DNA of 64,000 nt. Source: Planctomycetota bacterium (GTDB lineage: Bacteria > Planctomycetota > J058). Location of the stretch: the NCBI GenBank assembly GCA_023954375.1, contig JAMLIC010000012.1, positions 124,001-188,000 of the forward strand. Direction: 5' to 3'. The first letter of the stretch is position 1. Every line of letters begins with the position of its first letter. Below, one piece after another: positions 33,789-41,193 of the stretch. The notes beneath the pieces are model-generated. The model saw nothing but the letters and a program-made list of their open reading frames with translations, ran no database searches and was not told where the DNA came from. The position numbers were made by a program, and so were the translations under genes.

Positions 33789-34930
33789 GAGCCGCGCCGC
33801 TTCGCCTCGCGCTCGGCCAGCTCCTCCTCGAGCGCGCCGCGCTGCTCGAGGAGCGCCGGCGTCGGGGCGGCGAAGACGTCCTCCACGAGGTCCGCGGGCG
33901 GCGGCGGGGGGACCTTCTCGGCCTCGGCCACGGCCGCGTTGAGGGCGGCGCGCTGGTCCTTCGCCATGGCCTCCTCGTCGGCCTCGCTCCAGCGGCCGGT
34001 GGCCTCCATGAAGGCGCGCAGGCGCTTGAGCGGGCAGCGGGCGGCCCACTCCTCGACGAGCCGCGCGTCGCGGTAGCGCGTCGGGTCGTCGGCCGACGAG
34101 TGGCCCCCCATGCGGAAGGTGACCAGCTCGAGCAGGGTCGGCCCCTCGCCGCGGCGGGCGCGGTCGACGGCGGCCTTCGTCTCGCGGTAGACGGCGAGCA
34201 GGTCGTTGCCGTCGACGCGCACGCCCGGCATGCCGTAGGCCACGGCCTTCACGGCGATCGTGGCCGAGGCGGTCTGCCGGGCCACCGGGACCGAGATCGC
34301 CCACTGGTTGTTCTGGACGACGAACACGGCCGGGACCTTCCACACGCCGGCGAAGGTCAGCGCCGCGTGGAAGTCGTGCTCCGAGGTCCCGCCGTCGCCG
34401 ATGTAGGCGATCGCCACCTGGCCGCGGCGCTTGAGCTTCATGCCGTACGCCGCGCCGACCGCCTGGGGGAGCTGCGTCGCCATGCACGACCCCCAGGAGA
34501 CCTGGTTCACCTCGCGCGCGGCGAAGTGCATGGGCTGCATCCTGCCGCGCAGGGGATCGAGCTGGTTGCCGAACATGTGCGCGAAGTAGCGGGAGAGCGG
34601 CCAGCCGCGCAGGAGCATGACGCCGCTCTCGCGGAGCGCCGGGAAGACCCAGTCGTCCTGCTCGAGCGCGGCGCCGGTGCCGATCACCGAGGCCTCCTGG
34701 CCGCGCGCCGAGCCGAAGAAGCCGATGCGCCCCATGCGCTGCAGGCCCTCCAGGCGCACGTCGATCGCGCGCAGGAGGCACATGTGGCGGTAGAGGTCGC
34801 GCAGGCGCTCGTCGTCGAGCACGGGCAGCGCCGCGCCGGGCGCGACGCCGCCCTCCTCGTCGAGGATCTGCACGAGGCCGAGCTCCGGCCGCTCGGTGCC
34901 CAGCGCCTCGGTGTCGATCGTCGCCGGCAC
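33785..34930 (-). CDS. 2-oxoacid dehydrogenase E1 component, alpha subunit (second copy)
   Basis: The protein has 381 residues. It has the TPP-binding motif GDGGTSEHDFHAAL...QNNQW and the E1-alpha blocks RMGRIGFFGSARGQEA, WVFPALRESG and MPGVRVDGND, with the phosphorylation-loop-like GGHSSADDPTRYR. It decarboxylates pyruvate or a branched 2-oxoacid together with a beta subunit. It is similar in layout to the gene at 36314 but clearly diverged. The GTG at 34930 lies 3 nt after the E2 stop. No E1-beta or E3 gene is found nearby. Confidence 0.88.
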   Translation of the reverse strand: MPATIDTEALGTERPELGLVQILDEEGGVAPGAALPVLDDERLRDLYRHMCLLRAIDVRLEGLQRMGRIGFFGSARGQEASVIGTGAALEQDDWVFPALRESGVMLLRGWPLSRYFAHMFGNQLDPLRGRMQPMHFAAREVNQVSWGSCMATQLPQAVGAAYGMKLKRRGQVAIAYIGDGGTSEHDFHAALTFAGVWKVPAVFVVQNNQWAISVPVARQTASATIAVKAVAYGMPGVRVDGNDLLAVYRETKAAVDRARRGEGPTLLELVTFRMGGHSSADDPTRYRDARLVEEWAARCPLKRLRAFMEATGRWSEADEEAMAKDQRAALNAAVAEAEKVPPPPPADLVEDVFAAPTPALLEQRGALEEELAEREAKRRGS

Positions 34931-34933
34931 GGG

Positions 34934-36262
34934 CTAGAAGCCCTCGAGAATGAACAGCGACGGGTCCTCGAGGTACTTCTTGAGGTCGTTCATGAACCGC
35001 GCCGCGTCGGCCCCGTCGACGACGCGGTGGTCGAGCGAGATCGACAGGTACATGATGTCCCGCGGCAGGAGCTGGCCGTTGACGTACTCCGGCCGCTTCT
35101 TGATCTTGTGCACGCCGAGGATCGCCACCTCGGGGTAGTTGAGCACGGGCGTCGCGAGCAGCCCGCCGATCGCGCCGGCGTTGGTGATCGTGAACGTGCC
35201 GCCCTGCAGGTCCTCGAGCGCGAGGCTCCCCGTGCGCGCGGCGTCCGACAGGCGCTGGAGCTCGAACGAGACGTCGAGGAGGCTCCGGCGGTCGGCGCCG
35301 TGGATCACCGGGACCATGAGGCCCTGCTCGGTGTCGGCGGCGATGCCGATGTTGTAGTAGCGCTTGTAGACGATCTCGCCCGCGGCGTCGTCCATGGCCG
35401 CGTTGAGCTTCGGGTGCGCCCGGAGCGCCAGGCAGGTGGCCTTGACGATGAACGCCGTGAACGTGAGCCGCGCCCCGCGCGCCTCGGCCAGCGGCTTCAT
35501 GCGCTGGCGCAGCGCCACGAGGTCGGTGACGTCCACCTCCTCGACGTAGGTGTAGTGGGCGGCCGTGCGCTTCGAGTGGGCCAGGAACTCGGCGATCTTG
35601 CGCCGCACGCCGCGCAGCGGGACGCGCTCCTCGAGCGCACCGTCGGCCGGGGCGGGCGCGGGCCGGGGCGCGGGCGCCGGGCGCGGCGCGGGCGCCGGCC
35701 TCGGCGGGGCGGCGGGCTTCGGGGCCGGCGCCGCCGCGGCCTGCCGCGGGGCCTGTGCGGCCGGCGCGGGCGCGCCGGCGGCGCGCTGGACGTCCTCGCG
35801 GGTCACGCGCCCGTTGGGGCCCGAGCCGCGGATCCGCCGGATGTCGAGGCCGAGGGCGCGGGCGTGGCGCCGGGTGGCCGGCGTCGCCAGGACGCGCCCC
35901 TGGGGCTCGTCGAGCAGGGCGACGGCGCCGGCCTCGTGGCCCGACGCCGCGCCGTTGCCGCCGCCGGCGGCCGCCTGCTTCTGGGCGGGCGCGTGCGCCT
36001 TACCGTGGGCCGTCGCCAGCTTGCCGCCGGTGACCGAGGAGAAGCGGGCGATCGGCGCGTGCACCGGCACGACCTCACCCTCCTTCGCCAGGAGCGACTC
36101 GAGGACGCCCGTGACGGGGCACGGGATCATGACGCTCGCCTTGTCGGTCATGACCTCGACGAAGTCCTGCTCCTCGGTGACCGCGTCCCCGGGGGACACG
36201 TGCCACTTGACGACCTCGCCCTCGGCCACGCCCTCGCCGATGTCAGGAAGCAGGAACTCCAC
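34934..36262 (-). CDS. Dihydrolipoyl acyltransferase E2 component of a 2-oxoacid dehydrogenase complex
   Basis: The protein has 442 residues. One lipoyl domain at 1-80 with the lipoylated Lys41 (MTDKASVM). An Ala-rich linker, then the peripheral subunit-binding domain (VLATPATRRHARALGLDI...GSGPNGRVTREDV). A Pro/Ala linker of about 45 residues, then the catalytic domain ending in DHRVVDGADAARFM, with catalytic His412 and Asp416. The SGN-like RTAAHYTYVEEVDV resembles branched-chain E2 more than pyruvate E2, but this cannot fix the substrate. The GTG at 36262 follows GAGGACGACGC. Confidence 0.92.
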   Translation of the reverse strand: MEFLLPDIGEGVAEGEVVKWHVSPGDAVTEEQDFVEVMTDKASVMIPCPVTGVLESLLAKEGEVVPVHAPIARFSSVTGGKLATAHGKAHAPAQKQAAAGGGNGAASGHEAGAVALLDEPQGRVLATPATRRHARALGLDIRRIRGSGPNGRVTREDVQRAAGAPAPAAQAPRQAAAAPAPKPAAPPRPAPAPRPAPAPRPAPAPADGALEERVPLRGVRRKIAEFLAHSKRTAAHYTYVEEVDVTDLVALRQRMKPLAEARGARLTFTAFIVKATCLALRAHPKLNAAMDDAAGEIVYKRYYNIGIAADTEQGLMVPVIHGADRRSLLDVSFELQRLSDAARTGSLALEDLQGGTFTITNAGAIGGLLATPVLNYPEVAILGVHKIKKRPEYVNGQLLPRDIMYLSISLDHRVVDGADAARFMNDLKKYLEDPSLFILEGF

Positions 36263-36313
36263 GCGTCGTCCTCTCTGATGCTCGGGTCCGTCGAACGCCG
36301 GCCGCCGCGTCGG

Positions 36314-37426
36314 CTACGGGAAGCGGCCCTCGCCGCGGGCCTGGCGCTCCTCGTCGAGCGCCTCCTGCAGGTCCCTCGGCATCTCCGCGTAGACGTCGCT
36401 GAACAGCGAGATGAGCTCGGGCCGCGGCACGCGCTCGTTCTCCTGGATCGCCTGGTTCACCGCCTCGCGGCAGCGCGCGACCAGCGCCTCGTCCTTCTGC
36501 GCGTCCCACAGGCCGCGCGCCTCGAGGTAGGCCCTGAAGCGCTCGATCGGGTCCTTCTGGCGGAAGGCCTCGCACTCCGACTCGGGGCGGTAGCGCTTGG
36601 GGTCGTCCGACGACGAGTGGCCGGCCAGGCGGTAGGTGACGAACTCGAGGAAGGTCGGCCCCTCGCCGCGCAGGGCGCGCTCGCGCGCGTCGCGCGTGGC
36701 CTTGTAGGTGGCGAGGACGTCGTTGCCGTCGACGCGGACGCCCGGCATGCCGTAGGCGACCGCCTTCTGGGCGAAGGTCTCGGACGCCGTCTGCTTGGCG
36801 ATCGGCACCGAGATCGCCCAGCCGTTGTTCTCGCAGATGATGATGACCGGCGCCTTGTCGACGGCGGCGAAGTTCATGCCGGCGTGGAAGTCGTTCGACG
36901 AGGTGCCGCCGTCGCCGATGAACGTCATGACGCACTTGCGATGGCCCTTGCGCTTCATCGCCATGCCGACGCCGGCCGCCTGGATCACCTGGGTCCCGAT
37001 CGGGCTGGAGATCGAGACCATGTTCTGGTCCTTGAAGCTGTAGTGGACCGGCATCTGCCGGCCCTTCGTGTTGTCCCAGGCGTTGCCGAAGCACTGGGCC
37101 ACGATCCCCTTCACCGGTACGCCGCGGAGGAGGAACGCGCCCAGCTGCCGGTAGCCGGGGACGACCCAGTCGTCCGCCGCCAGCGCCGCCGCCGCGCCGA
37201 CCGAGCACGCCTCCTGGCCCGTCGAGGCCAGGTAGAAGTGGATCCGGCCCTGGCGCTGGAGCGTCATCATGCGGTCGTCGGTGACCCGCACCTGGACCAT
37301 CGCCTCGTACATGCGCAGGGCCAGCTCGGGCTCGACCCCCGGGTCGAGCTCGGCGTCCACGGCCCCGTCCGGCTGCAGGATCGTGAGCAGGTCGTCCTTG
37401 TCGACGAGGCCGACGGTCGAGGTCAT
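36314..37426 (-). CDS. 2-oxoacid dehydrogenase E1 component, alpha subunit (first copy)
   Basis: The protein has 370 residues. It starts at the ATG at 37426 behind AGGAGCCGTC. E1-alpha motifs: HFYLASTGQEACSVGAAAAL, WVVPGYRQLGAFLLRG, FIGDGGTSSNDFHAGMN...CENNGW (TPP), MPGVRVDGNDVLATY and LAGHSSSDDPKRYR. It heads the operon E1-alpha, E2, E1-alpha, lipB. The presence of two alpha subunits and no beta is unusual, since alpha and beta form a heterotetramer. It may supply a distinct substrate preference. Confidence 0.9.
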   Translation of the reverse strand: MTSTVGLVDKDDLLTILQPDGAVDAELDPGVEPELALRMYEAMVQVRVTDDRMMTLQRQGRIHFYLASTGQEACSVGAAAALAADDWVVPGYRQLGAFLLRGVPVKGIVAQCFGNAWDNTKGRQMPVHYSFKDQNMVSISSPIGTQVIQAAGVGMAMKRKGHRKCVMTFIGDGGTSSNDFHAGMNFAAVDKAPVIIICENNGWAISVPIAKQTASETFAQKAVAYGMPGVRVDGNDVLATYKATRDARERALRGEGPTFLEFVTYRLAGHSSSDDPKRYRPESECEAFRQKDPIERFRAYLEARGLWDAQKDEALVARCREAVNQAIQENERVPRPELISLFSDVYAEMPRDLQEALDEERQARGEGRFP

Positions 37427-37450
37427 GACGGCTCCTGGGGTAGAGGGCGT

Positions 37451-37456
37451 ATCTTA
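37451..37456 (-). promoter_or_regulatory. -10 box (TAAGAT) of the 2-oxoacid dehydrogenase operon
   Basis: TAAGAT on the minus strand ends 24 nt before the ATG at 37426. A start about 7 nt downstream would give a leader of about 17 nt carrying AGGAG. Confidence 0.4.
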
Positions 37457-37575
37457 GCCCCGATCCGGCCGCGCTCAACCGGGCGCCAGGGCCTGCCTCC
37501 GGCCGCTTCGAGGGGGCACCCCGGCGCCACGTCCGCCTCCGGCGCGGCCCCCGCCGGTCCATCGTCAGGTGCCGC

Positions 37576-37674
37576 TCACGCGCGGTCGCGCCGCGGCCGA
37601 GGTCTGGGCGCCGCGGCGATGACGAAGCAGATGCCCAGGAACACGCTCAGCGCACCGAGCTGGAGGAAGCGCAC
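37576..37674 (-). CDS. Possible 32-residue single-helix membrane protein
   Basis: From a GTG at 37674 the frame reads a hydrophobic helix (FLQLGALSVFLGICFVIAAA) followed by a basic tail (PRPRPRRDRA). A membrane miniprotein with a positive-inside tail is plausible. There is no clear ribosome-binding site and the region adjoins a dispersed repeat, so it may be chance. Confidence 0.3.
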   Translation of the reverse strand: MRFLQLGALSVFLGICFVIAAAPRPRPRRDRA

Positions 37675-37719
37675 GCGTCCCGTTCGTTCGACAGCTTCGA
37701 CCCCCGACAGGGATCCTCT

Positions 37720-37961
37720 TGAGCCTGTCCTCGACCCCCGTCTTCGCAGACGGCCGAGCCGCCTCCGAGCACACCTCACCGCGCCTTCGCAGCAGGAGCG
37801 TCAGGCGAGGCCGAGGAGGGCGAGGCGCTGCGGCGCGAAGGCGAGGGAAGGCGGCCTCCTGGCCGCCGACCGAGCCTGAGCGGTCGGGGCCGACGAGGGC
37901 CCCGCGCCCCCCCCCCCCCCCGCCGCCCCCGCCATCCTCGGCCGCAGCCGCGATCACACCA
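37720..37961 (-). repeat. Stop-anchored repeat family B, copy 4
   Basis: The element has the same blocks as copy 3 (GAGCCTGTCCTCGACCCC, CGGCCGAGCCGCC, AGGCGAGGCCGAGGAGG) and the hairpin CGGGGCC-GACGAG-GGCCCCG at 37885-37904. A C15 run at 37907-37921 replaces part of the sequence. The terminal module (minus strand GGTGTGATCGCGGCTGCGGC) begins 1 nt after the TAG of folE. Confidence 0.8.
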
Positions 37962-38546
37962 CTAGAGCTCCGGGCGCCGCCCGATCAGGTTCAGGAACTC
38001 GGCCCGCGTCTTGGGGTCGCTCTTGAACATGCCGAGCATGCACGAGGTCGTGGCGAACGAGTTCTGCTTCTCGACGCCGCGCATCATCATGCACATGTGC
38101 CGCGCCTCGATGACGACCGCCACTCCCTTGGGCTTGAGCGCCTCGGCCAGGGCGTTGGCGATCTGCACCGTGAGCCGCTCCTGCACCTGAAGCCGCCGCG
38201 CGAACACGTCGACGACGCGCGGGATCTTGGAGAGCCCGACGATCTTGCGCTCGGGCAGGTAGGCCACGTGGGCCTTTCCGGTGAACGGTAAAATATGGTG
38301 TTCACAGGTCGAATACAGCTCCACGTCCCGCACGACCACCATCTCGTCCGACTGCTCGTCGAACAGCGCACCCTCGAGGATCTTGATCGGGTCCTTGCGG
38401 TAGCCCGAGGTGAGGAAGTCGAGGCTCTTGGCCACGCGCAGGGGGGTGTCGTGGAGCCCCTGGCGCGCGGGGTCGTCGCCCAGGAGGGCGAGCATGGCGC
38501 GCACGTGCTCGGCGATCGCCGCGTGGTCCGGTTCGTGTTCGGTCAT
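37962..38546 (-). CDS. folE: GTP cyclohydrolase I
   Basis: The protein has 194 residues. The zinc ligands Cys81, His84 (CEHH) and Cys152 (ARHMCMMMRGV) are present, with LPFTGKAHVAYLP and GLSKIPRVVDVFARRLQVQERL. It converts GTP to 7,8-dihydroneopterin triphosphate, the entry to tetrahydrofolate (or to queuosine-type pathways). No other folate gene is adjacent. A TAGAGT -10 box ends 9 nt before the ATG, so the leader is at most 2-3 nt. The stop is followed after 1 nt by a family B repeat. Confidence 0.96.
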   Translation of the reverse strand: MTEHEPDHAAIAEHVRAMLALLGDDPARQGLHDTPLRVAKSLDFLTSGYRKDPIKILEGALFDEQSDEMVVVRDVELYSTCEHHILPFTGKAHVAYLPERKIVGLSKIPRVVDVFARRLQVQERLTVQIANALAEALKPKGVAVVIEARHMCMMMRGVEKQNSFATTSCMLGMFKSDPKTRAEFLNLIGRRPEL

Positions 38547-38555
38547 GGGACGACC

Positions 38556-38561
38556 ACTCTA
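38556..38561 (-). promoter_or_regulatory. -10 box (TAGAGT) of folE, near-leaderless
   Basis: TAGAGT on the minus strand ends 9 nt before the ATG at 38546. Confidence 0.45.
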
Positions 38562-38641
38562 CCCCTGTCCTCCGACGCCGGGCGCGTCCCGTTGACTTGC
38601 CTCCTCCGCCGGGGGGGACGAGAATCGGGCGCGAGAGGCCG

Positions 38642-39916
38642 ATGGACGCGAGCAGACGGACGGGCCGGGCGCGCCTGGGGGACCTGGTCCTCTACGACCT
38701 GATCCTCCTCCTCGTCGTGTTCGGCCTCCTGTGGGCCGAGCGCGAGGTGGCGTCCTCGGCGACGGCGGCCGAGGCGGCGAAGAAGGCGCCCCCGGCCGCG
38801 CCCAGGCAGGACCCGCCGCCGCCCGCCACGCCCGTGCGCCCGGCGGTCACGCGCGTGACGGCGCAGCCGCCCGCTCCGACGCCAACGTCGAGCACCCCGG
38901 CCGCCGACGAGGCGCGCCCGCGCCGCGACGTCGAGCGCGTCCTTCGCGACGCGCGCGCCCTCGTCGACGCCGGGCGCGCCGAGGAGGGGCTCGCGCTCCT
39001 GGAGGGCGCCGACCCGTCGCTGCGCCAGCACCCGGCGTGGGCCGAGGTCGTGGGCTCGACCCTCGAGCTCCTGCGCGCGCAGGTGGCCGGGCAGGACGCC
39101 TGGCGCGCCGTGCTCGCCGACGCGCAGCTCCTCGCCGACCGCGGCGACGCGCCGGCGCTCGACGCCCTCGCGCGCCGCGCCGGCGGCGCCGCGCCGCTCG
39201 GGCAGGAGCAGGAGCGGCTGCGCGCCCGGGCCGGCGAGAAGCCCGGCGGCGGGTTCGCGATCCGCGGCTTCGTCCCCGACGAGGAGCGCGTCGCCGGCCG
39301 GCGCTGCGCGGTCAAGGGCGCGGTCGACCGCTCGCGCCTGGTCGAGGTGAAGGACGCCCTCGACGCCCTCCTCCCGCACGCCGAGGGGGCGCTCGGGCGG
39401 CCGCTGCCCGGCTCGTTCTCGCTCGACGTCGTCGCCGACGACGCCACCCTCCCGACCGGCGGCCCCACCGCGCTGGCCACGCGCGCCCGCCCGGGCGAGC
39501 CCGCGGCCGCCCTCGGGGCGCGGGCGCGCCTCCGCGCGGCGCGCGCCGCCGTGGCCCACGCCGCGCCGGCCGCCGCGCCCTGGGCCGCCGACGCCCTCGC
39601 GCGCGCCCTCGCCGGCGTCGACGGCGGCGTCGGGGCGGGCGGCGCGCGCCCGCGCCTCGGCCCGCTCGGGCAGGTCTGGCGCCGCCGCGCCCTGACGCTC
39701 GCCACGCCCGAGGCCGTCACGGCGGCGATCAAGGAGCCGGCCGACCCCGGCCTGAGCTTCGCGCTCGGCTACGTGGCCCTGTGGGCCGACGACCCCGCGG
39801 CCGCGCCGCTCCGCCAGGCGCTCGCCGCCGGGCGCGAGGGGCGGGCGGCCGCCCTCACCCGCGACGAGGCGCGCGCCGTCGCCGCCGCCCTGGCCGCCCT
39901 CCTGGAGCCCTCATGA
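38642..39916 (+). CDS. Single-pass membrane protein of unknown function
   Basis: The protein has 424 residues. The ATG at 38642 follows GAGAGG. A basic N-terminus leads into one membrane helix (VLYDLILLLVVFGLLW), then a Pro/Ala/Thr linker and a helical, repeat-like domain (RDARALVDAGRAEEGLALLEG, which resembles a TPR unit). Near 255-330 the sequence (FSLDVVADDATLPTGG and RLRAARAAVAHA) might recall a peptidase-like or gluzincin-like fold without an HExxH motif. Its stop overlaps the next start by 4 nt, starting a run of four coupled genes. Confidence 0.7.
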   Translation: MDASRRTGRARLGDLVLYDLILLLVVFGLLWAEREVASSATAAEAAKKAPPAAPRQDPPPPATPVRPAVTRVTAQPPAPTPTSSTPAADEARPRRDVERVLRDARALVDAGRAEEGLALLEGADPSLRQHPAWAEVVGSTLELLRAQVAGQDAWRAVLADAQLLADRGDAPALDALARRAGGAAPLGQEQERLRARAGEKPGGGFAIRGFVPDEERVAGRRCAVKGAVDRSRLVEVKDALDALLPHAEGALGRPLPGSFSLDVVADDATLPTGGPTALATRARPGEPAAALGARARLRAARAAVAHAAPAAAPWAADALARALAGVDGGVGAGGARPRLGPLGQVWRRRALTLATPEAVTAAIKEPADPGLSFALGYVALWADDPAAAPLRQALAAGREGRAAALTRDEARAVAAALAALLEPS

Positions 39917-41193
39917 CGCGCGTCGCCGCCCCCCTGCTCCTCTGCCTGGCGCTGGCGCCGCTCGCCCGCGGGCAGGTCGACGGCTCGACGTGGACCGACC
40001 CCACGCTGGAGGAGGCCGTCCGCGACGCCGACCTGATCGTCCTCGCCGAGTGCGCGGCCGTCGGCCGCGCCGGCGGCGCCTCCTACAAGGTGACGAAGAC
40101 CTTCAAGGGCCCGGCGCGCGACGGCAGGGAGGTCGCCGTCGTCGGCCTCGACCTGCCGGGCGCCGCCCCGGGCGAGCGCGTCGTGGCCGTGGGCGACCGC
40201 GCCTACCTGCTGCTGCGAGGCACGCCCACGGGGGCGGTGCTCAGCGTGCCCACGCCGACGTTCGGCCGCTTCCCCGTGCAGGCGTCGGGCCAGGTCGTGG
40301 CCTCGTTCAGCGACACGTTCGTGCGCGTGGGGCTCGCGGCCGCGCGCTGGGAGCGCCTGCTCGCCGCTCTCGTCGCGGGCGCCGCCGACGAGGCGCTCCT
40401 CGCCGAGGCCCGCGCCGCGCTCCGTCAGAAGGAGCCCGACGCGACCGAGGCCTACGTGGCGCTCGAGGTGCTCGCCCTCTTCGGGCAGGAGGCCGACGGC
40501 GCCGCCGTCGAGGCGGTCCTCGACCACGCGGCCTTCGCCGAGCCGCACCGCTTCCGGGTGCGGATCGCCGCCGCGCAGGCCCTCGGGCGGCTCGGCGGCG
40601 CGTCCGGCGTCGAGCGCCTCCTGGGCCTCGTCGAGCGCGACCCGCTCGAGGTGGTGCAGAGCGCCGCCGCCGAGGCCCTCTGGCCCGCGCTCGAGCGCCT
40701 GTTCGAGGAGGACGACCGCGGCGCCCGCCGCGCCTGCGAGCGGCTGGCGGCGCTGACGATCGACGGGCGCGCGACGCCGATCCGCTTCGGGTCGGCCAAC
40801 GACCCGCGCGAGAACGAGCGCCGCGGCCCGCTCGCCGCCGCCCTGCGCACGCTCGGGGCCCTGCGCGCGCGCGCCGGGATCCCGCCGGCGCTCCGCGCCC
40901 TCGAGCGTGTGGACGACCCGGCGGCGCTCGTGGCCGGGCTCCTCTTCTTCCAGGAGCTCGGCGACCCCGAGCAGGCGGGCGCGATCGCCTACCGCATGCG
41001 CGAGCCGGACGCGAAGGACCACTACTTCAACCCGCTCTTCTCCCGCGCGCTGGAGAAGCTCACCGGCCAGCGCCTCGGCGACGAGCGGGCGCCGTGGGTC
41101 CGCTGGAGCCGCGAGCGCGCCCTCCTCCCCCAGGGCCCCGACGCCCCGCTCGGGCCGACGCCCGGCGAGCGGCCAGGCGGCGCCCGCAGGTGA
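39913..41193 (+). CDS. Secreted HEAT-repeat protein
   Basis: The protein has 426 residues. Signal peptide PLLLCLALAPLARGQ. A first domain of about 120 residues with beta character (ADLIVLAECAAVGRA, SYKVTKTFKGPARDG, GDRAYLLLRGTP) resembles OB/TIMP-like domains found in exported proteins. HEAT-type repeats follow (RIAAAQALGRLGGASGVERLL, VQSAAAEALWPAL). The ATG at 39913 and the GTG of the next gene form 4-nt overlaps on both sides, so this protein is made with the membrane protein and the kinase. Confidence 0.78.
   Translation: MTRVAAPLLLCLALAPLARGQVDGSTWTDPTLEEAVRDADLIVLAECAAVGRAGGASYKVTKTFKGPARDGREVAVVGLDLPGAAPGERVVAVGDRAYLLLRGTPTGAVLSVPTPTFGRFPVQASGQVVASFSDTFVRVGLAAARWERLLAALVAGAADEALLAEARAALRQKEPDATEAYVALEVLALFGQEADGAAVEAVLDHAAFAEPHRFRVRIAAAQALGRLGGASGVERLLGLVERDPLEVVQSAAAEALWPALERLFEEDDRGARRACERLAALTIDGRATPIRFGSANDPRENERRGPLAAALRTLGALRARAGIPPALRALERVDDPAALVAGLLFFQELGDPEQAGAIAYRMREPDAKDHYFNPLFSRALEKLTGQRLGDERAPWVRWSRERALLPQGPDAPLGPTPGERPGGARR

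Noticed and set aside
38592..38625. TTGACT and GAGAAT as sigma-70 promoter before 38642
   Set aside because: The spacer is 22 nt, too long for a normal -35/-10 pair.
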